From positions 1,191,501 through 1,255,500 of the forward strand of contig NW_022145539.1 in NCBI RefSeq assembly GCF_000002235.5: a stretch of 64,000 nucleotides of DNA. Reading direction: 5' to 3'. Positions 22,191 to 34,876 of this stretch are shown in pieces. Numbering within the stretch: position 1 is the stretch's first letter; every line of letters begins with the position of its first letter. The notes beneath the pieces are model-generated. The model made no database searches. It was given only the letters and a program-made list of their open reading frames with translations, and had not been told where the DNA came from. This DNA comes from Strongylocentrotus purpuratus (taxonomy: Eukaryota; Echinodermata; Echinoidea; Camarodonta; Strongylocentrotidae). A program made the translations under genes and the position numbers.

Positions 22191-24653
22191 AAAAACGGAA
22201 TCGTAGAATTAAAGAGGGTCAGAATATAGAAAGGGGTGGGTTGGAGAACAGTGGGCGGGGTCAGATATTTGAACAGGTTTAGAAATTATTTTAAACAATC
22301 TTTAAAAATGTGTATTTACCTTAATTCCTGTCTCTTGAAAATGGTACCTAGACCTCTGAACGAAATAACAATTATCGTATATTTTGATTTAGACTAATAG
22401 TCCTACTCTCCACCTACTTATATGGCATTAATTAGAGGTCACTTTTGCCATTTTTACCAGTGGTAAACTTTCTCATTTATTAACAGTCCTACTCTGCACT
22501 TTAATACTATGACATCAGTTAGAGGTCCATACCAATATAGTTCCATCCTCAAGACAGGAGACCGTGATTGGTCTTTGGATGGACCCGGAAAGAGCGTCCA
22601 ACTATCGACCTTGCAAGCGTGTATGTTACATGGCTATCATGGTCATAATTTCCCGGAAATATCGATACAAAAACATATTTAATGGGAATGATCTTAAGTA
22701 ATATTGCAAAGAAAACTCATTCTTTTAATAATGAAGCTCATCGTTAGTCCATAACTAAATACGGCCTGTGTATTAACACAATGCTGACTATACAAAATGT
22801 GGTTATGAAGAGCCAGTTATGATTATCATGGCAATCGTTTTTTTTTTTCTCGTTTTTTTTTTCGTCTCATGGCCATATCCATATGCCAGTATCCTGAACA
22901 GTAATGTCTAAAACAGCGAAGAGCTATCCGAGCTCATGCGCCCGGGGTGGGTCGGAACTTCCCTATATGCATGGCTAGATCAATTTTCGTAAGTTGGGAT
23001 TCTTGTTTCTCATAATTCATTTTGAAAAATCCCTATTAGTTTGTTACATAAACAAAGGCCTATATCATGTATATTGCTATTTTTATTCTTCTTCTGCCAA
23101 TTTTAATTTTTTTTGTCACCCATTTATATACATAAAAAGAAAAAAGAAGTTCCTTTCCCCCCCCCCCCCCCCCCCCATTCAGTGTTATTTAGGGTACGCA
23201 TATGCTTGTTCCCTCTTTTTGAAAGCACCCCCTATCTGAGGACTGCCAACATTTCTGGACCCCCCTTTCGCGGGCTTTTCCTGCCTTGGAGACACCCCTA
23301 AATCCGGAACACTGCTCAATGAACCCCCCTATCTCAGGACATGCAGACCAATCCCCTCCCCCTCCCCTTATCTTAGATAAGCTGTCATTACTGGTTGGCT
23401 CACACACCCAGGGAATACCCCAAAGAACTCAGCCTGCATTATGTACAGACATTTAGCACATGAAATACATACAAAATGTCTGTGCTCGTGTTTTCATTCA
23501 TACCTTGTAAGAATAATCAAAGTCTGCAAATTAGTTCTATGCTCACTTATCTGCATAATATATCACCACCGAATAATTACTTTAGTGCCTGATATTGAGA
23601 CTTAGTAAGAAATAAACCTTCCATTATTCTTAACTGACATCACCTGTGCCTGCTTGATGTGTCCTTTCACATACTAATGTAGGCCTACCTGTCATAATAA
23701 ATGGCTTATGTAATCAAGTACTTTATCCTTTTAAAGAAATTTGAATGAAATCAGTTGAGTTTTGTACAGTGGTGTTTGAAATGTTGAGAATATAGGTTCA
23801 ATACACAGGACACAGCCCGGATAGTCATGCAGCTGTGTGTGAAATAGGATAGACTACAGTATAAAACTAGTCTACATCAGTCCCGGGATTTGATCGATTT
23901 TTCTATGTTCAAGATTTTTTATAATCCCCTTTTTTAATTTTTCAGGAGTCCAAAGAGATGAAAGAAAAAAGAAAAAACACCCCCTTTTTAAAGAAATCTC
24001 CGCGTGAAAAGTCAAATACACTCCTTTTTTTTTAGAATTCTTGGGGCCGGACTTTGTCGCACGAAAAGTACCCCTTTACCGGACATTTTGGTAACACGCA
24101 TGGTATCCCTCCGTTCTCGGAGTGTGGGGGGCGCGCATTTCCCTCTTTCCTGTTCCCCAGTTTTAGACCTAAAACTAAAATATGGCACTGTGTAAAGTTA
24201 TTGTTCGTTAAAAAAAACATGTTAACTTAATATTTTTTTTATCTCCACGGGAGAGCTGCGGTATATAGTTTTGTGCATGATATTGATAATGGAATATGAA
24301 GGATTTTTTTCTTTCTTTTTTCATTTTAAAAAATTACTCTATGTTACACTGGAAAACTTTATCTTTCTTTGGTTGGATTATCTTTTTTTATTAAAAGGAA
24401 AAAAAAAATAACAGTAATATAAATAACAGTGGGACCTCGTTATTTCAAAGCATTGTTTTATAAACTTTTACTTCAGCTAGACACTCCAAATGATTTATTC
24501 CTCAATAATATATACCGTTATGGGTTTTTTTTTGTCAGCCCTGGCACAAAGAAATTGTATTATAGCGATCAATTTTTCCATAGTCCCATGAAGTTCTTAC
24601 GAAGTTACACTGTATATTTCTGAACATAAAGACCACTGATTTTTTTTTTTTTT
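22191..24653. other. Intergenic spacer with poly-C/poly-T homopolymers
   Basis: Holds T runs near 22840-22862, a C run at 23156-23176 and CCCC-rich text to 23370. No coding exon or RNA gene supported. Confidence 0.4.
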
Positions 24654-24829
24654 AATGTAAATCCATGGATATTGGTCGGACAAGTATACGATCCAGACTG
24701 TGTCATCGTTCAGGCGGCCAAAACGGCTGCAGAAGGCCGCCGAGTAGCAGGATGATTCAGATAAAACCGAATCGGGAAGAGCACCACTTTCAAGGCCGAG
24801 TGGTTGACCAGATATATTACACGGGTTCA
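24654..24829 (-). pseudogene. Orphan discoidin (F5/8 type C) domain exon, truncated
   Basis: On the minus strand, after a good acceptor (CTTTAATTCCAACAG), a phase-1 exon reads CNISGQPLGLESGALPDSVL, then SESSCYSAAF, RFGRLNDDTVW and SDQYPWIYI. This is the N-terminal ~58 residues of a discoidin domain (usual form: PLGMESG-xIPD, ASS, RLN, W, DQ-x-WLQVDL). It runs into a poly-A stretch with no donor, so the second half is missing and no partner exon was found nearby. It is either a pseudo-exon or one exon of a minus-strand gene whose next exon lies outside what I could recognise. Confidence 0.65.
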
Positions 24830-25985
24830 CTGTTGGAATTAAAGTCAAGAAATAATACGAACATATTACAGAGGCATAGAAGTGCAAATAAAACACGAGA
24901 GTAAAAATTATATTTCACACCATACACAAAAAACAAGAACTCCCTGTTTCGAGTAAAACCCTTAACAAACTCATATAGTCGGGTAAAGTGCAGTTCGAAA
25001 ATATGATTTTTACACCTAAACTGGAGTACATGACCAAGCATCACATTTGTTACCGCCTTGATGAGTTTCATTTTACTCGATGATATATAAACAAAAATCA
25101 CTTGAACGAGTATTCTCAACTGGTGTAGAAAAAAAGTGAGTAAACATTCTCAGTTCTCGATGAAGATTATGTTAAAGGTACTTAAACATTGTGATGGTTG
25201 ATTTCACAAATCTGTTGAATCAGGATGCAAAACACGTAAAATTATGTTTGTATGTATGGATTATCCAACTTACGATGCCCCAAATCCGAAATTAATTCAC
25301 GCAATATGAAGACTTTTAACAAAGTTCAACGGGTTTTCGAACGGGCGTCGATGTGCGGCGCTTCTGAATCTAAATTCTTCCAACCATCTTTGAATTTTCC
25401 CAACCGTTTTTCCATGAAAAAAGACATAAAAACAGGCTATAAAAAATCTGTCAACACTTAAATGTCTGGAATGGAATATAGAGCCATTTTATTGCTTTGT
25501 GAGATTTCCATTTACGTAAAATGTAATTAAATTGTAATAATATAGTTGGGAGAATTAAGGAATCGATCGAATCAGTTTTTCCCAATTTCAGATTATCTTT
25601 AATTGTACATCTAGCATTAAAGTCATTTCCTTAGCACCACTATCTCTCATCTAAAAATTTTACAAAGTCCCTTTAAATTAGTAAATCTACTGCCTAGTCA
25701 GTAAACCAAGTCATTAACGCATCACTGAGTTTTCATTAAACTGTGGGATATTTACTCATTGACTCGTTCTTCGAAAACTTCCAATTTGTGAAAATGACAG
25801 GTGGAGAGGGCTTGGGTTTACAATGTATAGTATAAAAATACACACTGTCTATATAAACAAAGGCGAGCCCCCCCCCCCCCCCCCCCCCCCCCTCTTCCCC
25901 ACTCCCGCCTCGAAGCATTCAGAACACTGAAACCACACATCAGCTTAATTATTAGTGCTTTGGGGGAAATCCCGGAATCTATCTC
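24830..25985. other. Intergenic spacer
   Basis: Contains a C run at 25868-25893. No gene recognised. Confidence 0.4.
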
Positions 25986-26019
25986 TACTACACTTTCTCA
26001 TGTGGGAAATGTGAGAAAT

Positions 26020-26090
26020 AGAGCGAGAGAGAGAGAGAGAGAGTGGGCGCGCGTGTGTGTGTGTGTGTGTGGGTGCGTGTGTGTGATGGT
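26020..26090 (+). repeat. (GA)n followed by (GT)n microsatellite
   Basis: GAGAGAGAG passes into GCGCGTGTGTGTGTG and a further GTGTGTGT run. Confidence 0.9.
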
Positions 26091-26099
26091 GTTGATTAT

Positions 26100-26542
26100 T
26101 ACCCGTAATGTCATGTCATTTCTGTTTTAATGGGTGGAATAAACCTGAAGCTAACTTGAAACTAACAATAAATATTAACGATGGCCTTTTTATGATTGAA
26201 ATAATGATAATAACAACAAACAAAAAATAGATCAATATAAACAGCGCAAGTATATCTTCTACTGTGCTGTGAGCGAAAAAAAACTCCTGATAGTGCTCCT
26301 TTATGGATACACAATCATTAAATACTCAAAGGCTTTTGAAAACAAGTGCGTCTCCAACAAAACATTGAAGACGGCATCAGATAATAATAATAATAATACG
26401 TATCATTAGGTAAAAAAAAGTAAATGTATTAATATTATGTGATTTGCCGCGCAGGCACGAATGAATAATCTTTACAACAACAAAAGCAAATCTACAGAAA
26501 TCTGTAATAACAAACTCAGCTCCCCCCCCCCCCAAAAAAAAA

Positions 26543-26584
<42 letters not shown>

Positions 26585-27003
26585 AATAAATAAATAAAAA
26601 TAAAAAATCTGAAAAGTGACAGGAAAAAACCCAATACTTATGAAATGTACTGGAAATATCCATTGTTGTGCTGCGTTTCTCGTCGTCGTTGTTGTTGTTG
26701 TTTTTTTTGTTGACGGTATTTGTTGTGGTTGTTTTACTTGTTTGTTAGTTTCTTTCTGTTTGACTGCTTGGCAGTCACTATCCCTGGGCCATTATTAGAA
26801 TCATTATTAGACATTACAATGAATCGTAACTTCAGTATTCAAAAACCAATAAAAATGCTCCTTCAGTACAAATCATTTATTAAACAAATGACATTTTACA
26901 TATTAACCTAAGTTTCAAAGGTTTAGTATTTTTTTAATCAAAGTTTTAACACATTTATCTGAGGCTAGCCGAAAACTCGCAAAAACAGATTTAGCCATAA
27001 ATA
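26100..27003. other. Spacer with (TAA)n/(TAAA)n run
   Basis: C run, A run, then (TAA)n and (TAAA)n at 26522-26600. A stretch at 26335-26385 resembles 11855-11910. No gene recognised. Confidence 0.4.
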
Positions 27004-27395
27004 ACAAGATACAAGATACAAAATACAAAATATTTTTATTTGATATTTGCAAACAAGTCACATAGAAATTTGGTTTCAACTGGCGTTACAGTAATATTCA
27101 AGAAAATACATAATTACAAGAAATAAATACATCACGTTTATAGAAATAGATGAAATAAGGAACAAATACATGCAAAAGATAATGAAGTGCCTTTTTAAAA
27201 TAAGAGACGAATAATTCACTGTTGAATGATTATTTGATAGAAAGAAACTCCTACTTTTTCTAAATCATGAACACATTCATTTCGACATTTGCACTCAATT
27301 GGCTTTGTCATACTACAATTTTGAATTTTGTTATCCGTTGATTTTAAAAAAATTGAGAATGTATCTTTTTTGTTTAGATTATAATTTTGACTTAC
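27004..27395 (-). mobile_element. 3' end of a LINE on the minus strand (possible)
   Basis: On the minus strand the sequence ends AAATATTTTGTATTTTGTAT and TTGTATC repeats, a CR1/L2-like tail. Part of it (27230-27290) resembles 30090-30145 in the same orientation, including TTTTCTAAATCATGAA. Family not certain. Confidence 0.4.
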
Positions 27396-27400
27396 TGGAC

Positions 27401-29990
27401 TTATGTGCATAGAATGGGGTGTCCCCTTGCTCCCCTACGAGAAATCATGCTCCAGTCTGATCTCTCCTGGGCTCGTTGCTCTGCCTCTTGTGTGGGTAAT
27501 CCCACTTCGCATTGAACCTGGTCCTTCCATCTCTGTGGAGGGCGTCCCCGTGGTTTGCGTCCTTTAAAGTCATTCCGGAATATTTGGTATAGTAGGCGGT
27601 GATGCGGCATGCGTTAAACATGGCCAAACCATTTCAAGCGACGTTTGATTATTTCCTCGCATATGGTGCTTGGGACGTTTAGGCTCTGCCTGGACTCATC
27701 GTTCCTTATCTTGTCCACTAGTTGAACTCCAAGGATGGTCACCTCATTTCAAATACCCCAAGCTTATTTCTATCAGACTTTCGGAGAATCCAGAATTCTG
27801 CTCCATCTGTGGCAATAGGGAGGATAAATGCTCTGTAGATCCTGACTCTGAATCTCCTAGAAATGTCTTTGTTGGACCAGATGGTACTTTTCAGTCTTCC
27901 GAATGCCCAAGCAGCCAGCTCTTGTACGTCTCTTCACGTCCTCTTCTATAGAAGGAACTGTGCTGCCAAGAAAGACAAATTTTTCCACTTTCTCAATGTT
28001 GGTGTTGTTAAGTGAAATATCTTGTTGATCCTCTGTCATGACTTTGCATTTTGTTGCATTGATTTTCATACCCCATCTAATTCTACATGCCTTCTCCAGT
28101 TCATTTGTTGAGCTTTTGAGGTTTTCAAATACGAGTTCCATGAGGGTGGTGTCATCTGCATAATTATCCGATGTTGTTGATACGCATGTCACCCATCTGT
28201 ATTCCACCATCTAGTTGTTGGATGTCCTTTATCACATATACACCGATTCGGTTTGGGGGTTTTATGTACCTGCCCGCCGGTGGCGGCGCTATAACTGGGG
28301 GGGGGGGCTTCTCCGATCCAGCTGACAGTACAGAGAGCTCGAGAGCGGTTACTAGCTAGCGGAGCAGCGACCCTGGCCGGCCTGGGCGAGGTTCGGTATA
28401 GGTATAGCATACCCGTTGCAATGTAAGCTAGCTAGCTGCAGTCAGACGCCCCCCAGTTATGGCGTCACCTTATGAGGGCGCACTTCCACCAGAAGTCGCC
28501 CGAATCGGTGTATTCCAGGAATAGGTTGAAGAGACTTGGAGAGAGGAGGCAGCCTTGTCTTACCCCAATTATGACATCAAACCATTCAGTTATCTTTCCA
28601 TTCACCATCACAGAGCATTTGGTTTGTTTGTACATGCTCTCTATGAGATAAAATAAGGACTTGTTCACTCCTATGGAACGCAGACATTTCCAGAGAGATT
28701 CTCGCCATATGGTATTAAATGCTGCTTTAAAGTCAACAAAGTTCAAGTGGATTGGTATCCTTCTTTCTCTGGCCTTTTCGATGATCTGTCTAACGAAAAA
28801 CACAGCATCTGTGGTGCCCCTACAACTTCTGAATCCACATTGTTCCTCAGTCAGATGATTCTCGATGGTTACCTGTATTCTCATAAGGACCATTGTACAG
28901 AAAACTTTCCCGGGTATGGAGAGTAGAGTAATAGCTCTCTGTAGTTGGATGGATCCAGCGTGTCTCCTTTCTTAAACACTGGAGTGATAAGACCCTTGCT
29001 CCAGTCTTCCGGGGTTTCACCTCCTGACCATGCTGCATTTATTATTTTGAGCAGGAGTTGTATTATTGGTTGTCCACCAGCCTTTAGAGTTTCGGCAGCT
29101 ATATTGTCCCACCCGCAGGCCTTGTTGTTCTTCAATAGTTTTATTGCCGTCTCTACTTCTTCAATTGTGAAAGGTTCACTTGGGTTATCTGTAGGTTGTG
29201 GGTCAAGTATGGTCAGAAGAGCATTTTCGTCCCTTGGAAATTGGGTGTTAAGGTGAACGCTAAAATGTACTTCCCATCATTTAACACATCTGCGAGAGCA
29301 GTTTTTAAGATGCCGTCCTTGTTCTTCACGGCAGGTTGCATTTTGTCTCTCTCACCAGATAGTTTCTTCACCTTCTCAAAGAGCTCGTGGCTGTTGTTTT
29401 TGCGTGAGCTAATTCCATCTCTTCCACCTCTGTGTCAAGAATTTTCTTCTTCCACTTCTTCACTTCATACTTAACCCCTTTATTGAGTTTTGTGTAGCTT
29501 TTCTTGTTGGGGGCCGAGGGATTATTCATCATGAGGATTCTGGCTTTCCTCCTTTGTTCACAGGCCTAACAAACCTCCTCTGGGAGACCTTAAACTTGTC
29601 TCGACCTTTTGAAGTCTACATTTTCCTCTGAGATATTATAAGTTGTATCACTGAATTTCTTCCACAGCTCATCCACATCAGTGTCCGGGAGCTGAAGTAG
29701 TGCATGGTTTAAAGGCACCTCCAATCCTGACTTTGAATGCTTCTACAATGTTAGAGTCATTAAATTTGCCCACATCATAGCTTTTCGAGAGGCTCTTCAT
29801 TCGCTTGGTCTTTTTGGGTAAGAACTTCAAATTAGCCAGTACTAGATTGTGGTTTGACCCAATGTCAGCTGAGCAGTGCGATCTGCAGTTCTGGAACGTC
29901 TTTATATTTTCTAATTTAGTAATAATGAAGTCTATCTGGTTTCTGTAATGTCCACATGGGGATGTCCATGTTGCCCTTCTACATTCTTTG
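27401..29990 (-). pseudogene. 5'-truncated RTE-type LINE: endonuclease end and reverse transcriptase, decayed
   Basis: Reading leftward from 29990 the order is: end of an endonuclease domain (RNQIDFIITK), a linker (ACEQRRKARILMMNN), RT start (GWDNIAAETLKAGGQPII, EDWSKGLITPVFKKGDTLDP), EEQCGFRSCRGTTDAVFFV, IGVRQGCLLSPSLFNLFLE, the catalytic YADDTTLM at about 28155, FVFLGSTVPSIEEDVKRRT, and a C-terminal IFRNDFKGRKPRGRPPQRW ending GHPILCT and stop at 27401-27403. Most of the catalytic ORF is represented, but with several frameshifts and stops. The endonuclease N-terminus is missing, the usual LINE 5' truncation. A 270-bp MITE splits the RT at 28240. Confidence 0.9.
28241..28510. mobile_element. 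TA-flanked MITE (270 bp) inserted in the LINE reverse transcriptase
   Basis: Outer inverted repeats CACCGATTCGG...CCGAATCGGTG are exact over 11 bases. A second inverted pair sits about 40 bases inside (CTATAACTGGGG against CCCCAGTTATGG, within GGTG..CGCC contexts). TA stands on both sides (28239-28240, 28511-28512). Removing the element and one TA restores the RT reading frame across the site, fixing the borders. Tc1/mariner-type; no transposase. Confidence 0.93.
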
Positions 29991-30024
29991 TGATTATAAT
30001 CAATACAATATAAATGAATTTTAA

Positions 30025-30280
30025 TTGAATTGGATCGAGCATGTTCAATCGAATGATTATGTTAAATTGAAATATCTACAACTTATATTTGATAGAGCAA
30101 AACCCCTATCTTTTCTAAATCATGAAGACATTTTCAAGTCCGACCTGGATAAACTGAACCATAAATATTTAAACATCAAAATGCAAAATTATATTTTTTT
30201 TAATTTTGTTTTAATCAATAAAATGAACATAAATATTTATCACAAGAAGGAAAATCATGGATCTTATCACTGTGTTTAAA
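30025..30280 (+). mobile_element. Possible LINE or unknown-repeat fragment with open frame
   Basis: An open frame with AKPLSFLNHEDIFKSDLDKL resembles in layout the C-terminal tails of LINE polyproteins, and the nucleotide stretch at 30090-30145 is repeated at 27230-27290. I do not recognise the family. Confidence 0.3.
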
Positions 30281-30735
30281 TGATATGCGTCATAATGTAA
30301 TTTTTGTAACAACTAGTAGATATTCACGAAATCTTCGTTGACCTGACATACGTATAACTATTTTGTTTACGTCCGTCAACCACTATCCTGGCAACTATAC
30401 CTTCTCCAGATATTTATGGTCGAGGTGCTTTGGGAAGATCAACTAGTTCTGCTTGGTTCATTATGTCCACTTCAGCAAACACCCACCGTAATTTTTCCAT
30501 GTAGTATATAAGTAAACATTTTGCCGAGGTAAGCAAAAACATGAATATTCATGACACACCATGGACTATTCGATTTTTTTACAGAGGGGTGCAATTGTGC
30601 ACCACATTAAACTCCCATACTTTCAGTCAAGTATTTCATTGTATTATGTAGTTTGGTAGGTTTATTTTACTAACTGTTTAATTATCAGATATCAATGAAA
30701 GTTTAAAGATATGGAAAAGGTTCTTGTAGTTTATA
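30281..30735. other. Intergenic spacer
   Basis: No recognised feature. Confidence 0.4.
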
Positions 30736-30736
30736 T

Positions 30737-30805
<69 letters not shown>

Positions 30806-31057
30806 GCCTAATAGTCCACTCCAAATTTTATTAAACCGAAACGGAAATTCTTTTTGCCCAATTCATCGTGAGCCCGGCAGCCACTGAGCAGCGCCAGATC
30901 GACGTTGCTCGATCTATCCCTTATTGTTGAACGCCAAACAAGGTTAGCAACAACTCCCATCTTTTAACGTCTTTTGGTATGACGCGGGGCCGGGGTTCGA
31001 ACCCACGACCTCCCGGTTGTGAGGCGGACGCTCTACTGACTCAGCCAACACTCCGGC
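30736..31057 (-). repeat. tRNA-derived SINE, third family, with (TTA)n tail
   Basis: On the minus strand it starts GCCGGAGTGTTGGCTGAGTC (A box TGGCTGAGTCAG). It has an exact B box GGTTCGAACCC, a body of about 200 bases, and ends in a long (TTA)n tail (30741-30803 on +). Complete from head to tail. Confidence 0.85.
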
Positions 31058-32603
31058 AATCTCACATACAAAATCACTATCAAGTGTCGTCTGCTCCGCC
31101 GATTGCCGTCTGCTATATACGTTGAAGGCACATATTTATCTGTGGACTGTGATGTAGACAGTTTACTCGTCATTGTAGATTTATGATTAGCCATCTGACA
31201 CACATACAATTACCGTATATTCTCATCCTTCATTACTCATAAATTGACTCACAGATTACATCAATATCAAACTTTATGGGAAAGCCTGCCAGACCGACCA
31301 AGCCAGCTTTTATTCGAATTGTATCTTCTTGAACAATCTTGGACAATATTATTATTTAATTTTGAACATCAAAATGATTTCAGTTTTTAAGCTCATTCTT
31401 GATTTTAAAAATATCAAATGTAAATATTCTTAACATTGCATAATTTCAATCTCAATCGTCAACATTTACACCTAGGTATATACTGACGTTGTATAGAACA
31501 TTGCAAAATATTAAATTTGATCTGCTTTGATCCGTAACCTGCATGGGGCTTTGCCTTTTTGCCCCACGCCCGGACACGTATTTTTATTTATACGGCAGCG
31601 AGGGGAATTTCAATATTAAAATTTTCAATTAAAATTTGTGTCGTGTATCTAGTGTCTGACAAAGCTAGAATGGCAACCACACCCATTTCCCTTTCTTATT
31701 ATGCCTTTCTGAACATTCCTTTCCCTCTCAATACAATAACTTTCACCTGCCTAAGTTATTCAAACCATCCCGCCTTGCGGGATCGTGGCGTCTCGCCACT
31801 CCTATTACGTAATCATTAAACGGATCCGCATATTCAACATTTTCCTACTATACGTTGTACCGCAGGAAAATACAAATACACACGAACACTCTCACTTCCC
31901 CTCCCCAACACAGCATTTCCCGCACACCCGGTTCACATATACCCAATGGCACACCCTGTAAGATAGTGGAAAATTCTACGAAATTGACAATTTCCCTGCA
32001 AAATAGACCCCTTGAATCATGTAAGACGTATTTTACCCTATTCTGATGACAGGAATGCATGCCAAGATAACAATGACTGCATTTCCATACAGAAATAAAA
32101 CTAGTTTGCGATTAGAAATAGTCAATTTTTCGATAATTTCACAAAATATATTTGCCGCCTCGTACAATATGACGTCATTGATAGCTGATTGGCTAGTTTG
32201 GTAGTGACGTCGAACTAGCTACCGTGCTGGCTTTGGTCCAACGAGCGATAATGTTACAACCGGAGCAATATGTTAAGTGCCCATTATAACAAATGGAGGT
32301 CCTCTGTAACTGTTTTAATTATTCAGCTAATTTTGTATCAACGTATTAAATTGGCAATAGGCAATTGACGTAAACCAAAGGTGAAGTAAAGGGAAACGAA
32401 GAGAAACAAAAAGGGTTAAAGTGAAATGAGGAGCCCGAAGAGAAGATATATATGTATCCTCTCACACATCCGTCTCCGCATGGATAGGTTCATTAATTTG
32501 CGTTCTACTCATCTAATAACTCCATTTCTTCACGCTCTGATAGCAGCGGCCCACTCAGTTATTGGAGCCTGGCTATACGCCACTGGTTACATGCACTCAT
32601 TGA
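31058..32603. other. Intergenic spacer
   Basis: No gene recognised. A TGACGTCA word occurs near 32170 within TATGACGTCATTG. Some open frames here show no family resemblance. Confidence 0.4.
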
Positions 32604-33547
32604 GTGACACGCAGGGGCGGCGATTTCTTTTCATGACCGGGGGAACGAAATGCGAGGAAAAATTTGTAGTCCGTTGGTATCACCAGTGGCGTAATGAGCA
32701 AAAACTTCTCCCTTTTTTTGGAGGGGGGGGCACACATAAAAATCCGCGTCACCACCATTCTTACGCGTTACATGCAGGCCCCGCGGAACGTTTTTTCAAA
32801 CTGCGGGGGGGGGGGCTAAAGTATTTACGATCAGGTAGAATGTAGCGTAAATTGGCGTGGGCTCTAGGGGCAAAGCCCCGGCGGAGGGGGTCAAGGGCGG
32901 AGCCCCCGGAAGCTAAGGCATTTAATAACGTTCAGATGAACATTCAGGGGCCCACCCTGAGCCCCCAGAATCTGGGGGTTTCGGGCAGTTATTTACAGTC
33001 AGATGAACATATTTTGATACCTTATTTGTGACACTGGAAGGACAATAATTGGCGTGGGGTCCAGGGGATGGAGCTCCTAAAATTTCAAGGGTTTAGGAAT
33101 TAAATTACGATCAGTGAGCATCCTGGGGCCCGTCATTTGGCCCTGGAGGGGTCCGGAGACATGGCCTCCGCAAGCTCAGATGTTTTAGGCCTTTAATTAA
33201 GGTCGGATGAGCATACTTTGATTCCTTATTTGTGACTGTCAAGCCACTATTCCTTCTTTATTTCTTTCTTTCTATTTATCTTTGACATACTTTTTCAAAA
33301 AAAGGGGGGCTCGAGCCCCCGAGCCATGCCGTTCCGTTGACCCTGACATGTAGGCTTCTTAATAAGCATATGTTTTGCCTGACTGTAAATTTGGGGATTT
33401 TTCATTGTCCAACTAACGCAAAAAAAAACGTATAATTACACAAAAGTGAGGAAACATCACGAATAATCAAGTAATTTCAGCAATATTTGTACATCACGGG
33501 TATCGAATTAGAAATAAAACAAGTTTGAGTTTTATTTTACATGAGTA

Positions 33548-33604
33548 CCGTATTTGCCGGCGTAAAGGCCGCACCCCCGCATAGGCCGCACCCCCGATTT
33601 TGAC

Positions 33605-33649
<45 letters not shown>

Positions 33650-34046
33650 GTTGTTTTGTTGTTGTTGTTTTGCTGGCGAAAACCCACGCGTGGAAGGACC
33701 TTCATTTAACATCGAGGTACAGTTAAAGGCGCTGATTTATGCTTGTAAACTTGTCACAAATAATAGTAACAATGTCGTTTTTAGAAGAATGTGTAAGATC
33801 ATTAATGTGAATTAAAAACAATAAAGTACCTATGGTACCAGTGGTGTACCTTGTGGTACACCATTTGTTATAGAAAAAAATTTGAGGAACTATTATTATA
33901 AACTACATATTGAGATCTATTAGAAAGATTACTTTCAAACCAAGATGACAGTCAAATTTTAGTGTTGTTGTAGTTTCCGAGTGGTGAGTCAACACACTGA
34001 TTACTGAGCTGGGAGACATTGCCAGGCATAGCGCCATAAATCGAAA

Positions 34047-34090
<44 letters not shown>

Positions 34091-34173
34091 CTCTTTCGCC
34101 GCATAGGCCGCACCCCGACTTTTTGATATTTTCTCTTCCAAAAATACTGCGGCCTATACGCCGGCAAATACGG
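33548..34173. mobile_element. TA-flanked palindromic MITE nested in the hAT element
   Basis: Inverted ends CCGTATTTGCCGGCGTA face TACGCCGGCAAATACGG with TA outside each (33546-33547, 34174-34175). Inner copies of GCATAGGCCGCACCCC follow on both sides, and a long A run lies inside each arm. The middle (33720-34060) is foreign LINE sequence. Tc1/mariner-like ends. Confidence 0.88.
33720..33975 (-). pseudogene. LINE reverse transcriptase fragment inside the MITE
   Basis: On the minus strand, with one or two frameshifts, it reads SWFESNLSNRSQYVVYNNSS, then NGVPQGTPLVP, then LLFLIHIND. This is the RT core segment around the GVPQGS motif of jockey/CR1-type LINEs, and is much too short to function. 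Confidence 0.75.
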
Positions 34174-34468
34174 TATGCTAGTGGGTCACGGTGATACCAA
34201 CGGAATACGGATTTTTTACAATATTTACTTGTACATTCTAAAGGATATTATGCGAGGGGGCGTAGCGACCTAGCTAGAAGATTTTTGCATTTTTATTAGT
34301 CTAAACGCTGCACTCTTGGGCCCTCCATAGCCTAAAAGTGTGTTGCAGTCTTTAGTCAGTATTTGCTATACATTGTTCTTTATGCACTTTTTTCAAATTT
34401 CAGGGGGGGGACGTGTCCCCCCCCCCCCCCCCCCCCGTCCTTCCGGGAACGCCGCCCCTGGTGACACG

Positions 34469-34815
34469 GCACATTCATATCGTCAGGTTTATCGTAGTCA
34501 TGGCAACGAGTTGTTGTTTCCTAAATCCAATTCATGATATTCAACTTCAAGATACTCTTCTCTCGGAGCATAAAGTTTGGCATCACACTCGAAACGGATG
34601 CATCTCAGAGAGCATCTGAACAAATTAGGATGTGCACTTCGACTGTGCTTTGTGTGAGGGAAAGCACTTCTGATTGCTTAGTCTTGTCATACTGATGATT
34701 TCTTTACACCACACCATTGTCATTTAGAGTCGATTCTATAGTCGGGCACTTCGTCTAAGATCCACACGTAGCCTTGCGGAAATTATTGAAATCGGTGGAT
34801 AGCTCCAACAAACCT

Positions 34816-34847
<32 letters not shown>

Positions 34848-34876
34848 CGAGCTGCATTAGAGAACAAGAAGTAGTC
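34469..34876 (+). other. Putative 5' flank or leader of the receptor gene
   Basis: Short spacer ending in a (CAA)n run at 34815-34849 directly upstream of the start codon. No promoter motif recognised. Confidence 0.4.

Larger units (their letters stand above)
32612..34460. mobile_element. hAT-type non-autonomous element, 1849 bp, exact 8-bp target duplication
   Basis: Ends are CAGGGGCGGCG and its reverse complement CGCCGCCCCTG. The 8 bases outside each end are identical: GTGACACG at 32604-32611 and 34461-34468. That length and the CAGGGGCG terminus are typical of hAT elements. The interior has no transposase. It holds another hAT-like end (CAGTGGCGTA at 32694), G-rich GGGGCTC/GAGCCCC text shared with 42360-42953 and 44080-44450, and the TA-flanked MITE at 33548-34173. 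Several rounds of insertion are recorded. Confidence 0.93.

Noticed and set aside
33494..33815. Poly-Lys / Phe-rich open frames
   Set aside because: Translations of an A homopolymer inside a MITE.
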